Source: Pleomorphovibrio marinus (GTDB lineage Bacteria > Bacteroidota > Bacteroidia > Cytophagales > Cyclobacteriaceae). Taken from it: a stretch of 64,000 bases of DNA. The notes under the pieces are model-generated. The model saw nothing but the letters and a program-made list of their open reading frames with translations. It did not search any database and had not been told where the DNA came from. The stretch lies in NCBI RefSeq assembly GCF_003347495.1, contig NZ_QCXY01000002.1, positions 62,001-126,000 on the forward strand. Reading direction: 5' to 3'. Positions 44,484 to 53,778 of the stretch are shown piece after piece; position 1 is the first letter of the stretch, and every line of letters begins with the position of its first letter. Both the position numbers and the translations under genes were made by a program.

Positions 44484-45920
44484 TTAGTAGGAACGCATCT
44501 TAAATTTTTTACGTAGGTCGCTGATGGAATTCTTGAAGGAGGCATCCGTTTCTATCATGTCATTTACGGTTTGAACGGCATGGATTACGGTGCTATGGTC
44601 CCTGCCCCCAAAATGGTAACCTATGGATTTAAGGGAATGATTGGTGAACTCCTTGCAAAAATACATGGACACCTGCCTAGCGGTTACTATTTCTTTCTTT
44701 CGGGTTTTGGCCTTCAGGTCTTCGAGTTTGATGCCAAAGAAATCCGCACAAGTTTTTTGAATAAAGTCGATGCCGACCTCCGTCTCTATATCCTTGACAA
44801 TATTTTTCATGATTGTTTTGGCAAGACCTAGGTCAATTTCCACCCTGCTCAGAGAAGCATGCGCAATTAAGGATATCAAAACCCCTTCCAATTCCCTGAT
44901 ATTCGTGTCCACTGTATGTGCCAAATACTCTATGACGTCTTCTGGGATAAAAATACCTTCTGATTGGCTTTTTTTCTTTATAATAGCCACCCTCGTTTCG
45001 AAATCAGGCATCTGTAAATCTGCCGTCAAGCCCCACTTGAACCGGGATAGCAGCCTTTCTTCCAAGCCGTTCAGGTCCTTTGGAGGGCAGTCCGATGTCA
45101 TCACAATTTGCTTCTTGTTTTGGTGCAAGTGGTTGAAAATATGAAAAAACATCTCTTGAGTTCTCCCTTTACCTGCAAAAAACTGTATATCGTCGATGAT
45201 AAGCACATCCACCTGCATATAGAAATTGGTGAAAGACTTGATGTTGCCCTCTGTAACGGAATCCATAAATTGGTTCACGAACTTCTCGGAAGAAACGTAA
45301 AGCACAAATTTGTCCTCCAGTGTGTTTTTGATTTCATTTCCTATTGCCTGTACCAAATGGGTCTTGCCCAAGCCTACAGTACCATAAACCATAAGTGGGT
45401 TAAAGGAGGTTATTCCCGGCTTATTGGCCACGGCAAAACCAGCAGACCTAGCCAGCCTGTTGCAGTCCCCTTCGATAAAGGAATTGAAAGAGTAATTAGG
45501 GTTGAGGTTGGACTGTAAGGTTGTATGTTCGTCCAAGGAGGTGAAGTCAAAGGGACTATTGTGGTTGTTTGAACCAACCTTTTGCTGTTCTTTAACTTTT
45601 TTCCTTGCGGTGGTATTGTTTCCTTGTGGAAAGCTTACCACATAGGGCTGGTTTTGGGAGTTCCCCTTGTCCACGACTACTGCATATTCCAGTTTGCCAT
45701 TAGAACCCATCACCGTTTTAATGGCTAGCTTCAATACGTCTACATAGTTGTCTTCCAGCCACTCATAAAAAAACTGGCTTGGCACTTGGATGGTTAGGGT
45801 GGAACCGTCTAATCTCACAGGATTTACCGGCGTAAACCATGTGGAGAAGCTTTGTTCGTTTACGTGTTGTCCAATTACACGTAAACATTCTTTCCATACT
45901 GCCGTAGCCTCTGAACTCAT
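44484..45920 (-). CDS. dnaA: Chromosomal replication initiator DnaA
   Basis: 478 aa. Domain I is at 1-80 (LRVIGQHVNEQSFSTWFTPV), with a short linker to about 125. The AAA+ domain has Walker A GTVGLGKTHL (about 180), Walker B LIIDDIQFFAGK (about 243) and a sensor region. Domain IV ends with GYHFGGRDHSTVIHAVQTV, the DnaA-box-binding signature. DnaA binds oriC and melts it to start replication. No cluster of DnaA boxes (TTATCCACA) is seen on either side, so the origin is probably elsewhere, as in many Bacteroidota. dnaN is not adjacent. Confidence 0.97.
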   Translation of the reverse strand: MSSEATAVWKECLRVIGQHVNEQSFSTWFTPVNPVRLDGSTLTIQVPSQFFYEWLEDNYVDVLKLAIKTVMGSNGKLEYAVVVDKGNSQNQPYVVSFPQGNNTTARKKVKEQQKVGSNNHNSPFDFTSLDEHTTLQSNLNPNYSFNSFIEGDCNRLARSAGFAVANKPGITSFNPLMVYGTVGLGKTHLVQAIGNEIKNTLEDKFVLYVSSEKFVNQFMDSVTEGNIKSFTNFYMQVDVLIIDDIQFFAGKGRTQEMFFHIFNHLHQNKKQIVMTSDCPPKDLNGLEERLLSRFKWGLTADLQMPDFETRVAIIKKKSQSEGIFIPEDVIEYLAHTVDTNIRELEGVLISLIAHASLSRVEIDLGLAKTIMKNIVKDIETEVGIDFIQKTCADFFGIKLEDLKAKTRKKEIVTARQVSMYFCKEFTNHSLKSIGYHFGGRDHSTVIHAVQTVNDMIETDASFKNSISDLRKKFKMRSY

Positions 45921-46027
45921 TGTGTTACATAATTAAAGAAGGATCAAAAGTGCCCTTGCTCCTTTCAGGGGGAAACAAATTTGCCAAAAAGAATTTTAAA
46001 TAAAAAATCGAATTTGACTTGACTTTT

Positions 46028-46930
46028 TTACTTTATGGCTAAACCTTCTGCATTAGCCTTTTTTATTTTTTTATTTCTGTCAAATTCAAAATCGATGCGC
46101 CCCATTCGCACCCCTGATCGCCCTGCTTGATTTACTAGGGTAATGCCTCCGGAAGGATTTTTTACCTCTGTGGGGGAGTCCAAAAAAGTGTGGGTATGCC
46201 CACCTATAATCAAATCAATGCCGCCTACTTTTGCCGCCAGTTTTTGATCGTCTATCTTTTGAGATTTATAGGAGTATCCCAAATGAGAAAGACAAATAAT
46301 AATTTGGCAATTAAGCTGTTGAAGTGTGGTCACCATGTCTTTGGCCACATTAATTGGGTCAAGGTATTTGGTGGCCCCGAAACTCACAGAGGGCACCAAT
46401 CCCTCCAGTTCAATTCCCAAGCCAAAAACCCCTACTTTTATCCTTGCTTTATCAAACACCTTATATGGGAGAAAATGGTTCTTTAAGGGGGTTTCGCTAA
46501 AGTCGTAATTGGAACAAATAAAGGGAAAAGAAGCGTGGGGCAATTGTTTTTTTAAACCTTCTAGTCCATTGTCAAAATCATGGTTGCCTAGTGTGGCCGC
46601 ATCGTATGCCATCTGGCTCATAAGCTTGAACTCGAGTTCTCCTCCGTAGAGGTTAAAATAAGGAGTTCCCTGGAATATGTCACCTGCATCCAAAAGTATG
46701 ACATTGCTCTCTTTTCTTCGGATTTCTTGAATTAAGGTGGCTCTTCTTGCCATTCCTCCAAGATTGGCAAATGTGCTTCCGTCGTCCGGGAAAGGCTCTA
46801 TCCGGGAATGCATGTCGTTTGTGTGTAAGACACAAAGTTTTTTGGATTTTTGAGAGGAGTAAGAAGGAAGCGGAATCGCTAAAGCCCCTGCCCCAATCAA
46901 ACTTTTCTGAATAAATGTCCTGCGTTCCAT
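46028..46930 (-). CDS. 5'-nucleotidase metallophosphatase domain protein
   Basis: 300 aa, containing only the N-terminal catalytic half of a UshA-type 5'-nucleotidase. Calcineurin-like metal motifs are VLHTNDMHSR, LLDAGDIFQGTPYF, LGNHDFDNG, ICLSHLGYS and IGGHTHTF. The start MERRTFIQKSLIGAGALAIP is a Tat-like signal (R-R-T-F). It would dephosphorylate nucleotides or sugar nucleotides in the periplasm. The substrate-binding C-terminal half is encoded by the separate gene immediately upstream (2-bp gap), so the two halves probably assemble. Confidence 0.92.
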   Translation of the reverse strand: MERRTFIQKSLIGAGALAIPLPSYSSQKSKKLCVLHTNDMHSRIEPFPDDGSTFANLGGMARRATLIQEIRRKESNVILLDAGDIFQGTPYFNLYGGELEFKLMSQMAYDAATLGNHDFDNGLEGLKKQLPHASFPFICSNYDFSETPLKNHFLPYKVFDKARIKVGVFGLGIELEGLVPSVSFGATKYLDPINVAKDMVTTLQQLNCQIIICLSHLGYSYKSQKIDDQKLAAKVGGIDLIIGGHTHTFLDSPTEVKNPSGGITLVNQAGRSGVRMGRIDFEFDRNKKIKKANAEGLAIK

Positions 46931-46932
46931 TA

Positions 46933-47694
46933 TTAACGATAAATTTGGCGGCCTTCTATGCTTGCATCCACTTTTTCACCCTCGGCGTTGAGGGAGGAAA
47001 TTTCCTCCAAAAGCATATCCCGGAGCAGAAAATTGGTCTTCTCCAATCGCTTTACCTCCTGAAGGAAATCCATGTAGTCCCCGCCATTGGCTAAGTAGTC
47101 ATTGATGGCCATTACATAGGTTCGGTTTTCATCCAGGGATTCCCCATTCACTTTAAACTGCTGAATTTCATTTCCTATGGCTTCTATGTAAATGCCTTGA
47201 ATTCCTAGGTTTTTCTTCTCTATGGAATATTTGGCTAACCTTCTTAGGTCTTCGGCCTTCATTTCTAGTAGGTAAATGAAATTTTCGAAAGGAGATAGTT
47301 CATAGATGTTGCCTACTGTAATCGGGCCTTCGGGAATAATGTTCCTTAACCCCCCGTTGTTGATGACCGAGATATCAACCGTAGTTTCAAGCTTATTTTC
47401 AATAAATTTTTTCTGCAGATCCGCCACCAAATTACCCAAGCTGCTTTCTCCCGTACCTTTGGTGTTGAGCTCTTTCTTCGATTCCCCAATCACCGAATTC
47501 ATTTCTTGTTCCAAATCCCTCTTATAAGGTGCTATGAAACCCGCTGTTTCGGAATCTTCCTCTATTTCATTACCTATGACTAGGTAAGTGGCTTGATGGT
47601 TGCTTAGTTGAAGCGGGGCACAGGAATATAGGCAGAGTGCCAAATGGGCACATAACAACAAGGTAAATGAAAACCTGAAATTTCTTTTCATCAA
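46933..47694 (-). CDS. 5'-nucleotidase C-terminal (substrate-binding) domain lipoprotein
   Basis: 253 aa. A lipobox ends ALCLYSC (Cys25). The rest is the C-terminal domain of 5'-nucleotidases: SVINNGGLRNIIPEGPITVG, then YELSPFENFIYLLEM, then the base-stacking region and TYVMAINDYLANGGDYMDFL. In the usual single-chain enzyme this domain follows the metallophosphatase, but here it is a separate protein and its gene comes first. Coupled to the catalytic gene with 2 bp between stop and start. Confidence 0.9.
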   Translation of the reverse strand: MMKRNFRFSFTLLLCAHLALCLYSCAPLQLSNHQATYLVIGNEIEEDSETAGFIAPYKRDLEQEMNSVIGESKKELNTKGTGESSLGNLVADLQKKFIENKLETTVDISVINNGGLRNIIPEGPITVGNIYELSPFENFIYLLEMKAEDLRRLAKYSIEKKNLGIQGIYIEAIGNEIQQFKVNGESLDENRTYVMAINDYLANGGDYMDFLQEVKRLEKTNFLLRDMLLEEISSLNAEGEKVDASIEGRQIYR

Positions 47695-47735
47695 TTTTAA
47701 GGGCGGCTTTAGTCGGAAATGGTAAGCGAAAAGCC

Positions 47736-47743
47736 TATTTTTG
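47736..47743 (+). promoter_or_regulatory. Possible -7 promoter element of the methylmalonyl-CoA mutase gene
   Basis: TATTTTTG fits TAnnTTTG, about 50 bp before the ATG, in a 100-bp divergent spacer. No exact TTTG at -33. Confidence 0.4.
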
Positions 47744-47794
47744 ACTTAGATGCTTCCACAAAGATGTGTATAAATCTTTTTTAGCCGCAGAGAA

Positions 47795-50700
47795 ATGTCA
47801 AAAAAAACCAACTATAATTTCAAGAGAATTGACAAATCAGAATGGATTTCAAACATCCTACGTGAAGGACTGGTAGAGGACAAACTTTTCCATGTACTGG
47901 AAGATGGGCTTGAGGTTTCCGGAGTACTTACCGAGGCGGATGCAATAGAGCACCTTAAAGCCTATGACAACTCCTTTAACCTACCTAACGGCTCAGCAAA
48001 CAGGCAGTGGGATAATCTGGCACTGGTGCCCAGGGGTTCCACCAATTCCCAGGTTAGAGAACTTTTGAAATTGGGAGCTGAGGGATTGATTTTTGAATGG
48101 GACGGGACCGAGAACCTGGATCTCCTTTTGGAGGGTGTCCAGCCTACTTATTTGAGTTTTTGGGTAAAAACATCCCCAGATATTCTGCCGGAAGCCTTAT
48201 CGAAACTTACTTCCTGGATGAATGCTTCTGGTACCGGAATAGATCAAATTAATGGTGGGGTTTGGCCCACCCGAGATTGGGAAAAAGAATCATTATTGGA
48301 TTTTTTTAAACACCCCGAAACAGGCCCTTGGCTGAAAGCAAATGGCTTTCGCTGTTTTTCTTTGGTGCCAAAGGAGGGTATTGCCGCCTGCGAGGAATTG
48401 GTAAGGTTTTCGGAATGGATAACCAACATGAAGGATTTCTTAAAGGATCAAAGAACCGGTATACCAACTTTTTTTTCTAATGTGGCATATATCTCTCCTA
48501 TTTCTCCTGTTTTTTTTAAAGAAATAGCCAAGTTACGTGCCTTAAAGATTGCCTTTCACCTACTAGGAAAAAGAGTTGGTTTGGAAATCTTACCTGCTGA
48601 CCTCAAACTTTTGGGAGTGAGCAGGGTAGAGCAGGAGAAATCCAGTCCCTACCTGGCACTTATTCCGCATACCATTCAGGCATTGGCGGGGGTACTAGGA
48701 GGAGTGGACGCCATGTATGTACCAAAATTAAATAAGATTCCCGACCTAAGTAAGGCACATAGGTTATCCTTAAACATCGGTTTCATTCTTAGGGAGGAGG
48801 GGCATTTTGACAAATTGCTCGACCCCGTTGCTGGCTCTTATTATGTCGAAAACATAATTGCCCAAATGTTGGACAAGGGAGGTTTTTCCAACAGTGCTTA
48901 CAAGAAGTTAGCTCAATTTGACTCAGAAAGTGTCTTGGGTGCGGTGGAATTCCCTGAGGGTATAAAGCTTTCAGGGATGTTGGGTAAGGACAGCTATGAA
49001 GATATCGGCCATTTGGGCTTCCAGGCAGGTCAACCTCCCTTCCTCAAGGGGCCTTATGCAAGTATGTATTTGTCCCGGCCCTGGACCATACGGCAATATG
49101 CCGGATTCAGCACCGCTGAGGATTCCAACAAATTCTACAAGGAAAATTTAGCAGCAGGCCAAAAGGGGCTTTCTGTAGCCTTTGACCTACCCACCCATAG
49201 AGGCTATGACTCTGACCATCCCAGAGTAAAAGGGGATGTGGGAAAGGCAGGTGTTGCTATTGACAGCGTGGAGGACATGAAAAGGCTTTTCGAAGGAATA
49301 CCCTTGGACGCAATCTCTGTTTCCATGACCATGAATGGGGCTGTACTTCCTGTGATGGCTTTTTTTATATTGGCAGCAGAAGAGACTGGCGTTTCCCCAA
49401 GTAAGTTAAGTGGCACCATTCAGAATGATATCCTCAAGGAGTTTATGGTTAGGAATACTTATATCTATCCCCCGGAGCCATCCATGCGGATAGTTTCGGA
49501 TATTTTCACCTATACTGCCAAGCATACCCCTAGATTTAATTCCATATCTATTTCCGGATACCACATCCATGAGGCCGGTGCACCGGCCGACCTTGAATTG
49601 GCGTATACCTTGGCAGATGGGTTGGCCTATGTGGAGGCTGGTTTAAAGGCGGGGCTAGCCATTGATGAATTTGCCCCAAGATTGTCTTTTTTCTGGGGGA
49701 TAGGTATGAACCATATGATGGAGATTGCTAAATTAAGAGCCGGGAGGTTGCTGTGGGCAAGCCTGATACAAGCCTATAACCCCTCCAATAAAAAGTCCAT
49801 GTCCGTAAGGGCCCATTGTCAAACATCAGGTTGGTCACTGACTCAGCAAGATCCTTTCAACAATATTGCCCGGACAACCCTGGAAGCCATGGCTGCAATT
49901 TTGGGCCATACCCAGTCCCTACATACCAATTCCTTTGACGAGGCTTTAGCTTTACCCACTCCATTTTCTGCAGGTATTGCCCGTGAAACCCAGCTCTACC
50001 TACAAAAATCCACAGGGTTGACGAAGGTAGTGGACCCTTGGGCAGGAAGTTACTATTTAGAATACTTGACTGAACAACTCGTAAGGAGGGCAAAGGATCA
50101 TTTGGAGGAGATTAAATCTTACGGCGGGATGACTGCAGCCATAGAAAAGGGGATACCGAAAATGAGGATAGAGGAGGCCGCCGCAAGGAAGCAAGCACGA
50201 ATAGACACTGGAGAAGATGGAATAATAGGGGTCAATCGGTTTCAGCATCAGTCTGAGGATGAGTTTGAAATTCTGGAGGTGGACAACGAAAAGGTAAGGA
50301 AACACCAGGTAGAGAAGTTACAACACCTCAGGGTCAACAGAAACCAACAAACTGTGGAGCAGGCCCTACAAGCACTTACAGAAGCTGCTCAGTCCAAAAA
50401 GGGAAACTTGTTGGAGTTGGCAATAGAGGCGGCCAGGCACAGGGCTACCTTAGGGGAAATCTCAATGGCCTTGGAAAAAGTGTATGGCAGGTACCAAACT
50501 GCTGGAAAAGCTGTTTCAGGAGCATATATAGGAGCTATTAATCAGCCAGCTATGATAAACGAAGCACAAAAAATGGCAGATGCCTTTGCAGAAATGGAGG
50601 GGCGAAGACCCAGGATTCTAGTGGCTAAGATAGGACAAGACGGGCACGACAGAGGTGCCAAGGTTATTGCAAGTGGGTTTGCCGATGTAGGGTTTGACGT

Positions 50701-50998
50701 GGACATAGGGCCGCTATTTCAAACTCCTGCTGAGGTGGCCATGCAAGCTGCTGAGAATGATGTGCATGTGGTGGGAATATCCTCTCTGGCGGGCGGACAT
50801 AAAACCCTTATACCTGAACTGATCGAAGAGTTGAAAACTCTAGGAAGAGGGGATATTCTTGTGGTAGCGGGGGGAGTGATTCCCCCAAAGGACTATGATT
50901 TCTTGAAAAAAGTTGGCGTTTCTTCGGTATTTGGTCCCGGTACCCAACTTTCCAAGGCTGCCATAGAGATTTTGGATCAACTTATTAAGGAACAGTAG
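47795..50998 (+). CDS. Fused small and large subunits of methylmalonyl-CoA mutase (MutA-MutB)
   Basis: 1067 aa, cytoplasmic. Residues 1 to about 390 resemble the barrel of MutA ([49 protein letters not shown]) but lack MutA's own cobalamin-like domain. From about 395, MutB begins: [20 protein letters not shown] (about 418), [37 protein letters not shown] (catalytic His), [17 protein letters not shown]. The B12 domain has [18 protein letters not shown] (about 940-957, DxHxxG), [14 protein letters not shown] and [12 protein letters not shown]. It interconverts (R)-methylmalonyl-CoA and succinyl-CoA with adenosylcobalamin. There is no GTPase segment, so it is not IcmF. The subunits are normally separate genes; here no stop or frameshift separates them. 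Confidence 0.92.
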   Translation: MSKKTNYNFKRIDKSEWISNILREGLVEDKLFHVLEDGLEVSGVLTEADAIEHLKAYDNSFNLPNGSANRQWDNLALVPRGSTNSQVRELLKLGAEGLIFEWDGTENLDLLLEGVQPTYLSFWVKTSPDILPEALSKLTSWMNASGTGIDQINGGVWPTRDWEKESLLDFFKHPETGPWLKANGFRCFSLVPKEGIAACEELVRFSEWITNMKDFLKDQRTGIPTFFSNVAYISPISPVFFKEIAKLRALKIAFHLLGKRVGLEILPADLKLLGVSRVEQEKSSPYLALIPHTIQALAGVLGGVDAMYVPKLNKIPDLSKAHRLSLNIGFILREEGHFDKLLDPVAGSYYVENIIAQMLDKGGFSNSAYKKLAQFDSESVLGAVEFPEGIKLSGMLGKDSYEDIGHLGFQAGQPPFLKGPYASMYLSRPWTIRQYAGFSTAEDSNKFYKENLAAGQKGLSVAFDLPTHRGYDSDHPRVKGDVGKAGVAIDSVEDMKRLFEGIPLDAISVSMTMNGAVLPVMAFFILAAEETGVSPSKLSGTIQNDILKEFMVRNTYIYPPEPSMRIVSDIFTYTAKHTPRFNSISISGYHIHEAGAPADLELAYTLADGLAYVEAGLKAGLAIDEFAPRLSFFWGIGMNHMMEIAKLRAGRLLWASLIQAYNPSNKKSMSVRAHCQTSGWSLTQQDPFNNIARTTLEAMAAILGHTQSLHTNSFDEALALPTPFSAGIARETQLYLQKSTGLTKVVDPWAGSYYLEYLTEQLVRRAKDHLEEIKSYGGMTAAIEKGIPKMRIEEAAARKQARIDTGEDGIIGVNRFQHQSEDEFEILEVDNEKVRKHQVEKLQHLRVNRNQQTVEQALQALTEAAQSKKGNLLELAIEAARHRATLGEISMALEKVYGRYQTAGKAVSGAYIGAINQPAMINEAQKMADAFAEMEGRRPRILVAKIGQDGHDRGAKVIASGFADVGFDVDIGPLFQTPAEVAMQAAENDVHVVGISSLAGGHKTLIPELIEELKTLGRGDILVVAGGVIPPKDYDFLKKVGVSSVFGPGTQLSKAAIEILDQLIKEQ

Positions 50999-51089
50999 GC
51001 AAGGGACAAAATTGTATCTACCCATACCTAAAACAATTCCCATTTAAAAATTATTTACGTCTTATGACCCATCAACTTTCAGCTGACTT

Positions 51090-52964
51090 ATGAAAAGTGT
51101 CGTTTTGTTATATGATCCAAGACAAGAAGAGGTAGTAGAAGAACGGATCTTGCCCCTATTTGAGCAGCACTTAAAGCTCAAAATCCCTTTCAACAACGAG
51201 CTGAAAATCAACTTGGATGAGGAGGATTTTATCGTGACCTATCTTACAGATGAGCAGCTGAAAGAGTTTTTTCCCATTGCGGTTGAAAAAAACTGGCGTA
51301 TAGGTTTGCTTCCTCACCCAAAGATGGTACAGGCCAGGCAGGGTTTTGGGGTGGACAGTAAGTTAGAGGAATCCATTTCACATTTACTTAATCTAGAAGA
51401 AAGTAAAGATGTGGATCTTCTTATGGTAAATGGGCGCCCGGTTTTCAATACCGTGGTGATTGGGGAATCATTGAGCTTAATGACTGGGTCTGTAGCCAAC
51501 ACAGGCACTAGTAGATTGTGGATAAGGGCGAAAAGTTTTTTCCGGCTTTTTAGAAGGGTAAAATCTACCAGGTACAAGATCATATTGAAAGACAAGGAAC
51601 CCTTGGATACTGCCTGCATAGGGATGGTAATAGTTCAGCATGGAAAAAGCAACTTAATAAGTCGCCGTATTTTGGAAGATTCCTTTGTGAATGATGGGAA
51701 AATGCACCTTATACCCCTGGCACCAAAAAGTATTTCGGGCTTAATATGGTTTGGTATTTCCAGCCTTTTTAGAAGGCAGGGCAACCGATCACTTCCTCCT
51801 TTTGCTGCCCATATCAAAACAGGTTTGGTGACCATAGAAAGCAATGAACCCATTAATTATTCCCTGGACGGCGCCCTGATGAGTGCCAAAGGGTTGGAGC
51901 TGGAGGTAAAGCCAAAAGTAATACGATTGGTCCCCGGGAAACACCTGGTTACCGGAGACAGCCCTTCCGCCCAAGAGGTTTTCAAGGTAAAGGTCCTGCC
52001 CAGAGGGGAGGAAAGAGACGCGCTTTCAGGTAGATATTTACCTTTTATTTACCATGCCTCCACGGATGAGTTTAAATGGCTTTTCACCACACTAAGGGAA
52101 AATGCCAAGGCTACCAACAGCTACTTGGTCCTGATGACATTGTCCACGTTTATCGCCACCCTTGGGTTGTTTGGCAACTCCTCTCCTGTGATCATTGGAG
52201 CCATGATTTTGGCACCATTGATGTCTCCCATTATTTCCTTGTCCATGGGAGTACTTAGGCAGGATCAGCGCCTGATTTTTGAAAGCTCAAAAGCCATTGG
52301 CCTGGGGATGTTGCTGGGTTACCTATGTGCGGTATTTTTGACTTGGTTGACGCCACTAAACATTTCCAACGAAGAAATTTTGGCTAGGGTAAGGCCCAAT
52401 TTATTGGATCTGGGTGTGGCTGTGGGTTCCGGGATTGCCGGGGCATATGCCCATGCTAAGGAGGAAGTAGCAAAGACTTTGGCAGGCGTGGCCATAGCAG
52501 TGGCACTGGTCCCTCCCTTAGCCGTCTCCGGTATTGGTCTTGGATGGATGGATTGGTCCATTTTTCTAGGGGCATTACTGTTGTTGTTTACCAACTTTGC
52601 TGGAATGATAATGGCCGCAGCTTTTACATTCTTGTTATTGGGTTTTAGCCCTTTCAGGTTGGCCAGACGTGGTATTTTAATTACTTTGTTAGTAGTGGGT
52701 CTGGTAAGTTTACCTTTGGTGCTCGGCTTTTTGGACATGGTCAAGGAAAAAGACGTGATTAGTAAATTGGATGGACACCGGCTGGAAGAAGTGGTACTGA
52801 GAGATATCCATGTAAGACAAGTGAAGCCCTTGAGGCTATCTGTGAAGATCATTGCCGAAAGTCCATTAAATGAGTCCCAAATCCGGAACATCAAACAAGA
52901 ATTAGAGGAATATCTTGGGGAGGAAATTGAGCTAGAGGTTACCTTGGGTATAAAGGTAATGTGA
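51090..52964 (+). CDS. DUF389/TIGR00341 membrane protein with N-terminal diacylglycerol-kinase-like domain
   Basis: 624 aa. The membrane half (about 335-545) is DUF389: NSYLVLMTLSTFIATLGLFG, SSPVIIGAMILAPLMSPIIS, GVAIAVALVPPLAVSGIGLG. Residues 1-310 look like a degenerate lipid kinase of the YegS/LCB5 fold. The segment near 80 (IGLLPHPKMVQARQ) occupies the place of the usual PLGTGNDFAR, VDLLMVNGRPVFN follows, and INYSLDGALMSAKGLELEVK (about 254-273) resembles the conserved DGE strand pair near the kinase C-terminus. The catalytic GGDGT motif is absent (VTYLTDEQ in its place), so it is probably a sensor or binding domain. Function of the fusion is unknown. Confidence 0.8.
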   Translation: MKSVVLLYDPRQEEVVEERILPLFEQHLKLKIPFNNELKINLDEEDFIVTYLTDEQLKEFFPIAVEKNWRIGLLPHPKMVQARQGFGVDSKLEESISHLLNLEESKDVDLLMVNGRPVFNTVVIGESLSLMTGSVANTGTSRLWIRAKSFFRLFRRVKSTRYKIILKDKEPLDTACIGMVIVQHGKSNLISRRILEDSFVNDGKMHLIPLAPKSISGLIWFGISSLFRRQGNRSLPPFAAHIKTGLVTIESNEPINYSLDGALMSAKGLELEVKPKVIRLVPGKHLVTGDSPSAQEVFKVKVLPRGEERDALSGRYLPFIYHASTDEFKWLFTTLRENAKATNSYLVLMTLSTFIATLGLFGNSSPVIIGAMILAPLMSPIISLSMGVLRQDQRLIFESSKAIGLGMLLGYLCAVFLTWLTPLNISNEEILARVRPNLLDLGVAVGSGIAGAYAHAKEEVAKTLAGVAIAVALVPPLAVSGIGLGWMDWSIFLGALLLLFTNFAGMIMAAAFTFLLLGFSPFRLARRGILITLLVVGLVSLPLVLGFLDMVKEKDVISKLDGHRLEEVVLRDIHVRQVKPLRLSVKIIAESPLNESQIRNIKQELEEYLGEEIELEVTLGIKVM

Positions 52965-53112
52965 TTTGGATTTACAGTTGCAAAATGGTGAGTATTCCAG
53001 TTATCCTTTATGCCTAATGGTATTCTTTTTGGTGCTTCACTGTTTATTGCATGATTATTGGTAAATTGAAAAGCAATTAGATTAGAAACCCATTTTAAAA
53101 TAATTCTAACCA

Positions 53113-53550
53113 ATGAAAAGAAAAGCAACAGCAATTTGGAAGGGTTCTGGACCCGATGGAAGTGGAAACCTATCTGCCCCAAGCGGTTTTTTTGACAAAA
53201 CACCCTATTCGGCTAAAACCAGGTTTGAAAACGAGGATGGCAAAGCAGGCACCAACCCTGAAGAGTTAATTGCAGCAGCACATGCAGGCTGTTTCAATAT
53301 GGCCCTAAGTTTCCAAATTTCGGGAAAGGACAAGACTGCCGAGGAACTAGACACCACTGCCACTGTTACCATAGAAAAGCAGGAAGGAGGTTTCAGTATT
53401 ACCGGTATTCATCTGAACCTTAAAGGAAAGGTACCGGGCATGGACGAAAAAACCTTCAAGGAACTTGCTAATGCAGCAAAAGAAGGATGTCCTGTAAGCA
53501 AGGCACTAAAATCCGTGCCCATCACACTGGATATTTCCTTCAGTTCTTAA
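53113..53550 (+). CDS. OsmC-family peroxiredoxin-like protein
   Basis: 145 aa OsmC/Ohr fold. The two redox cysteines are in AAAHAGCFNMALSF (about residue 60) and AAKEGCPVSKALKS (about 125). NPEELIAAAH before the first Cys and the N-terminal KRKATAIWKGSGPDGSGNL are characteristic of the OsmC branch. It reduces organic hydroperoxides with dithiol reductants in the cytoplasm. Monocistronic, with a strong terminator downstream. Confidence 0.93.
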   Translation: MKRKATAIWKGSGPDGSGNLSAPSGFFDKTPYSAKTRFENEDGKAGTNPEELIAAAHAGCFNMALSFQISGKDKTAEELDTTATVTIEKQEGGFSITGIHLNLKGKVPGMDEKTFKELANAAKEGCPVSKALKSVPITLDISFSS

Positions 53551-53563
53551 AAAAAAGCAAACT

Positions 53564-53632
53564 AGGATTGTGCCTAAATTATTGGTTTTTCTCATTCTGT
53601 GGGGTAACCCTTATAAGGCACAATCCTTTTTT
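53564..53632 (+). terminator. Terminator of the osmC gene with an unusually long, structured loop
   Basis: A 12-bp perfect stem (53564-53575 with 53616-53627) is followed by six T. The 40-nt loop contains GGG-GTAA-CCC, a small hairpin with a GNRA-type tetraloop. Confidence 0.75.
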
Positions 53633-53666
53633 AGGATTTAGTAAACTCCAGACCAATAAAGGATTA

Positions 53667-53708
53667 CCGATATTCCACCTTGGGCAAGTAATATCGGCAT
53701 AAGGGTGG
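53667..53708 (+). promoter_or_regulatory. Hairpin with possible pseudoknot upstream of the patatin gene
   Basis: An 8-bp stem CCGATATT (53667-53674) / AATATCGG (53690-53697) has CCACC in its loop, complementary to GGTGG at 53704-53708. It lies about 70-110 bp before the next start codon. A leader structure is possible, but nothing proves it is transcribed as part of that gene. Confidence 0.35.
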
Positions 53709-53778
53709 AAAAAAGAAATATCGCAATTGGATTGCTTTTTCACCAGGTATTGCTGTATATTATTTTTTAATTTGAGGT

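Noticed and set aside
47795-50998. The long mutase as IcmF (isobutyryl-CoA mutase fused)
   Set aside because: IcmF has an N-terminal B12 domain and a central G-protein with Walker A; here the B12 domain is C-terminal and no P-loop is seen.
51090-52020. N-terminal part of the DUF389 protein as an active lipid kinase
   Set aside because: The GGDGT catalytic motif and the nucleotide loop are not present, so only a degenerate fold is proposed.
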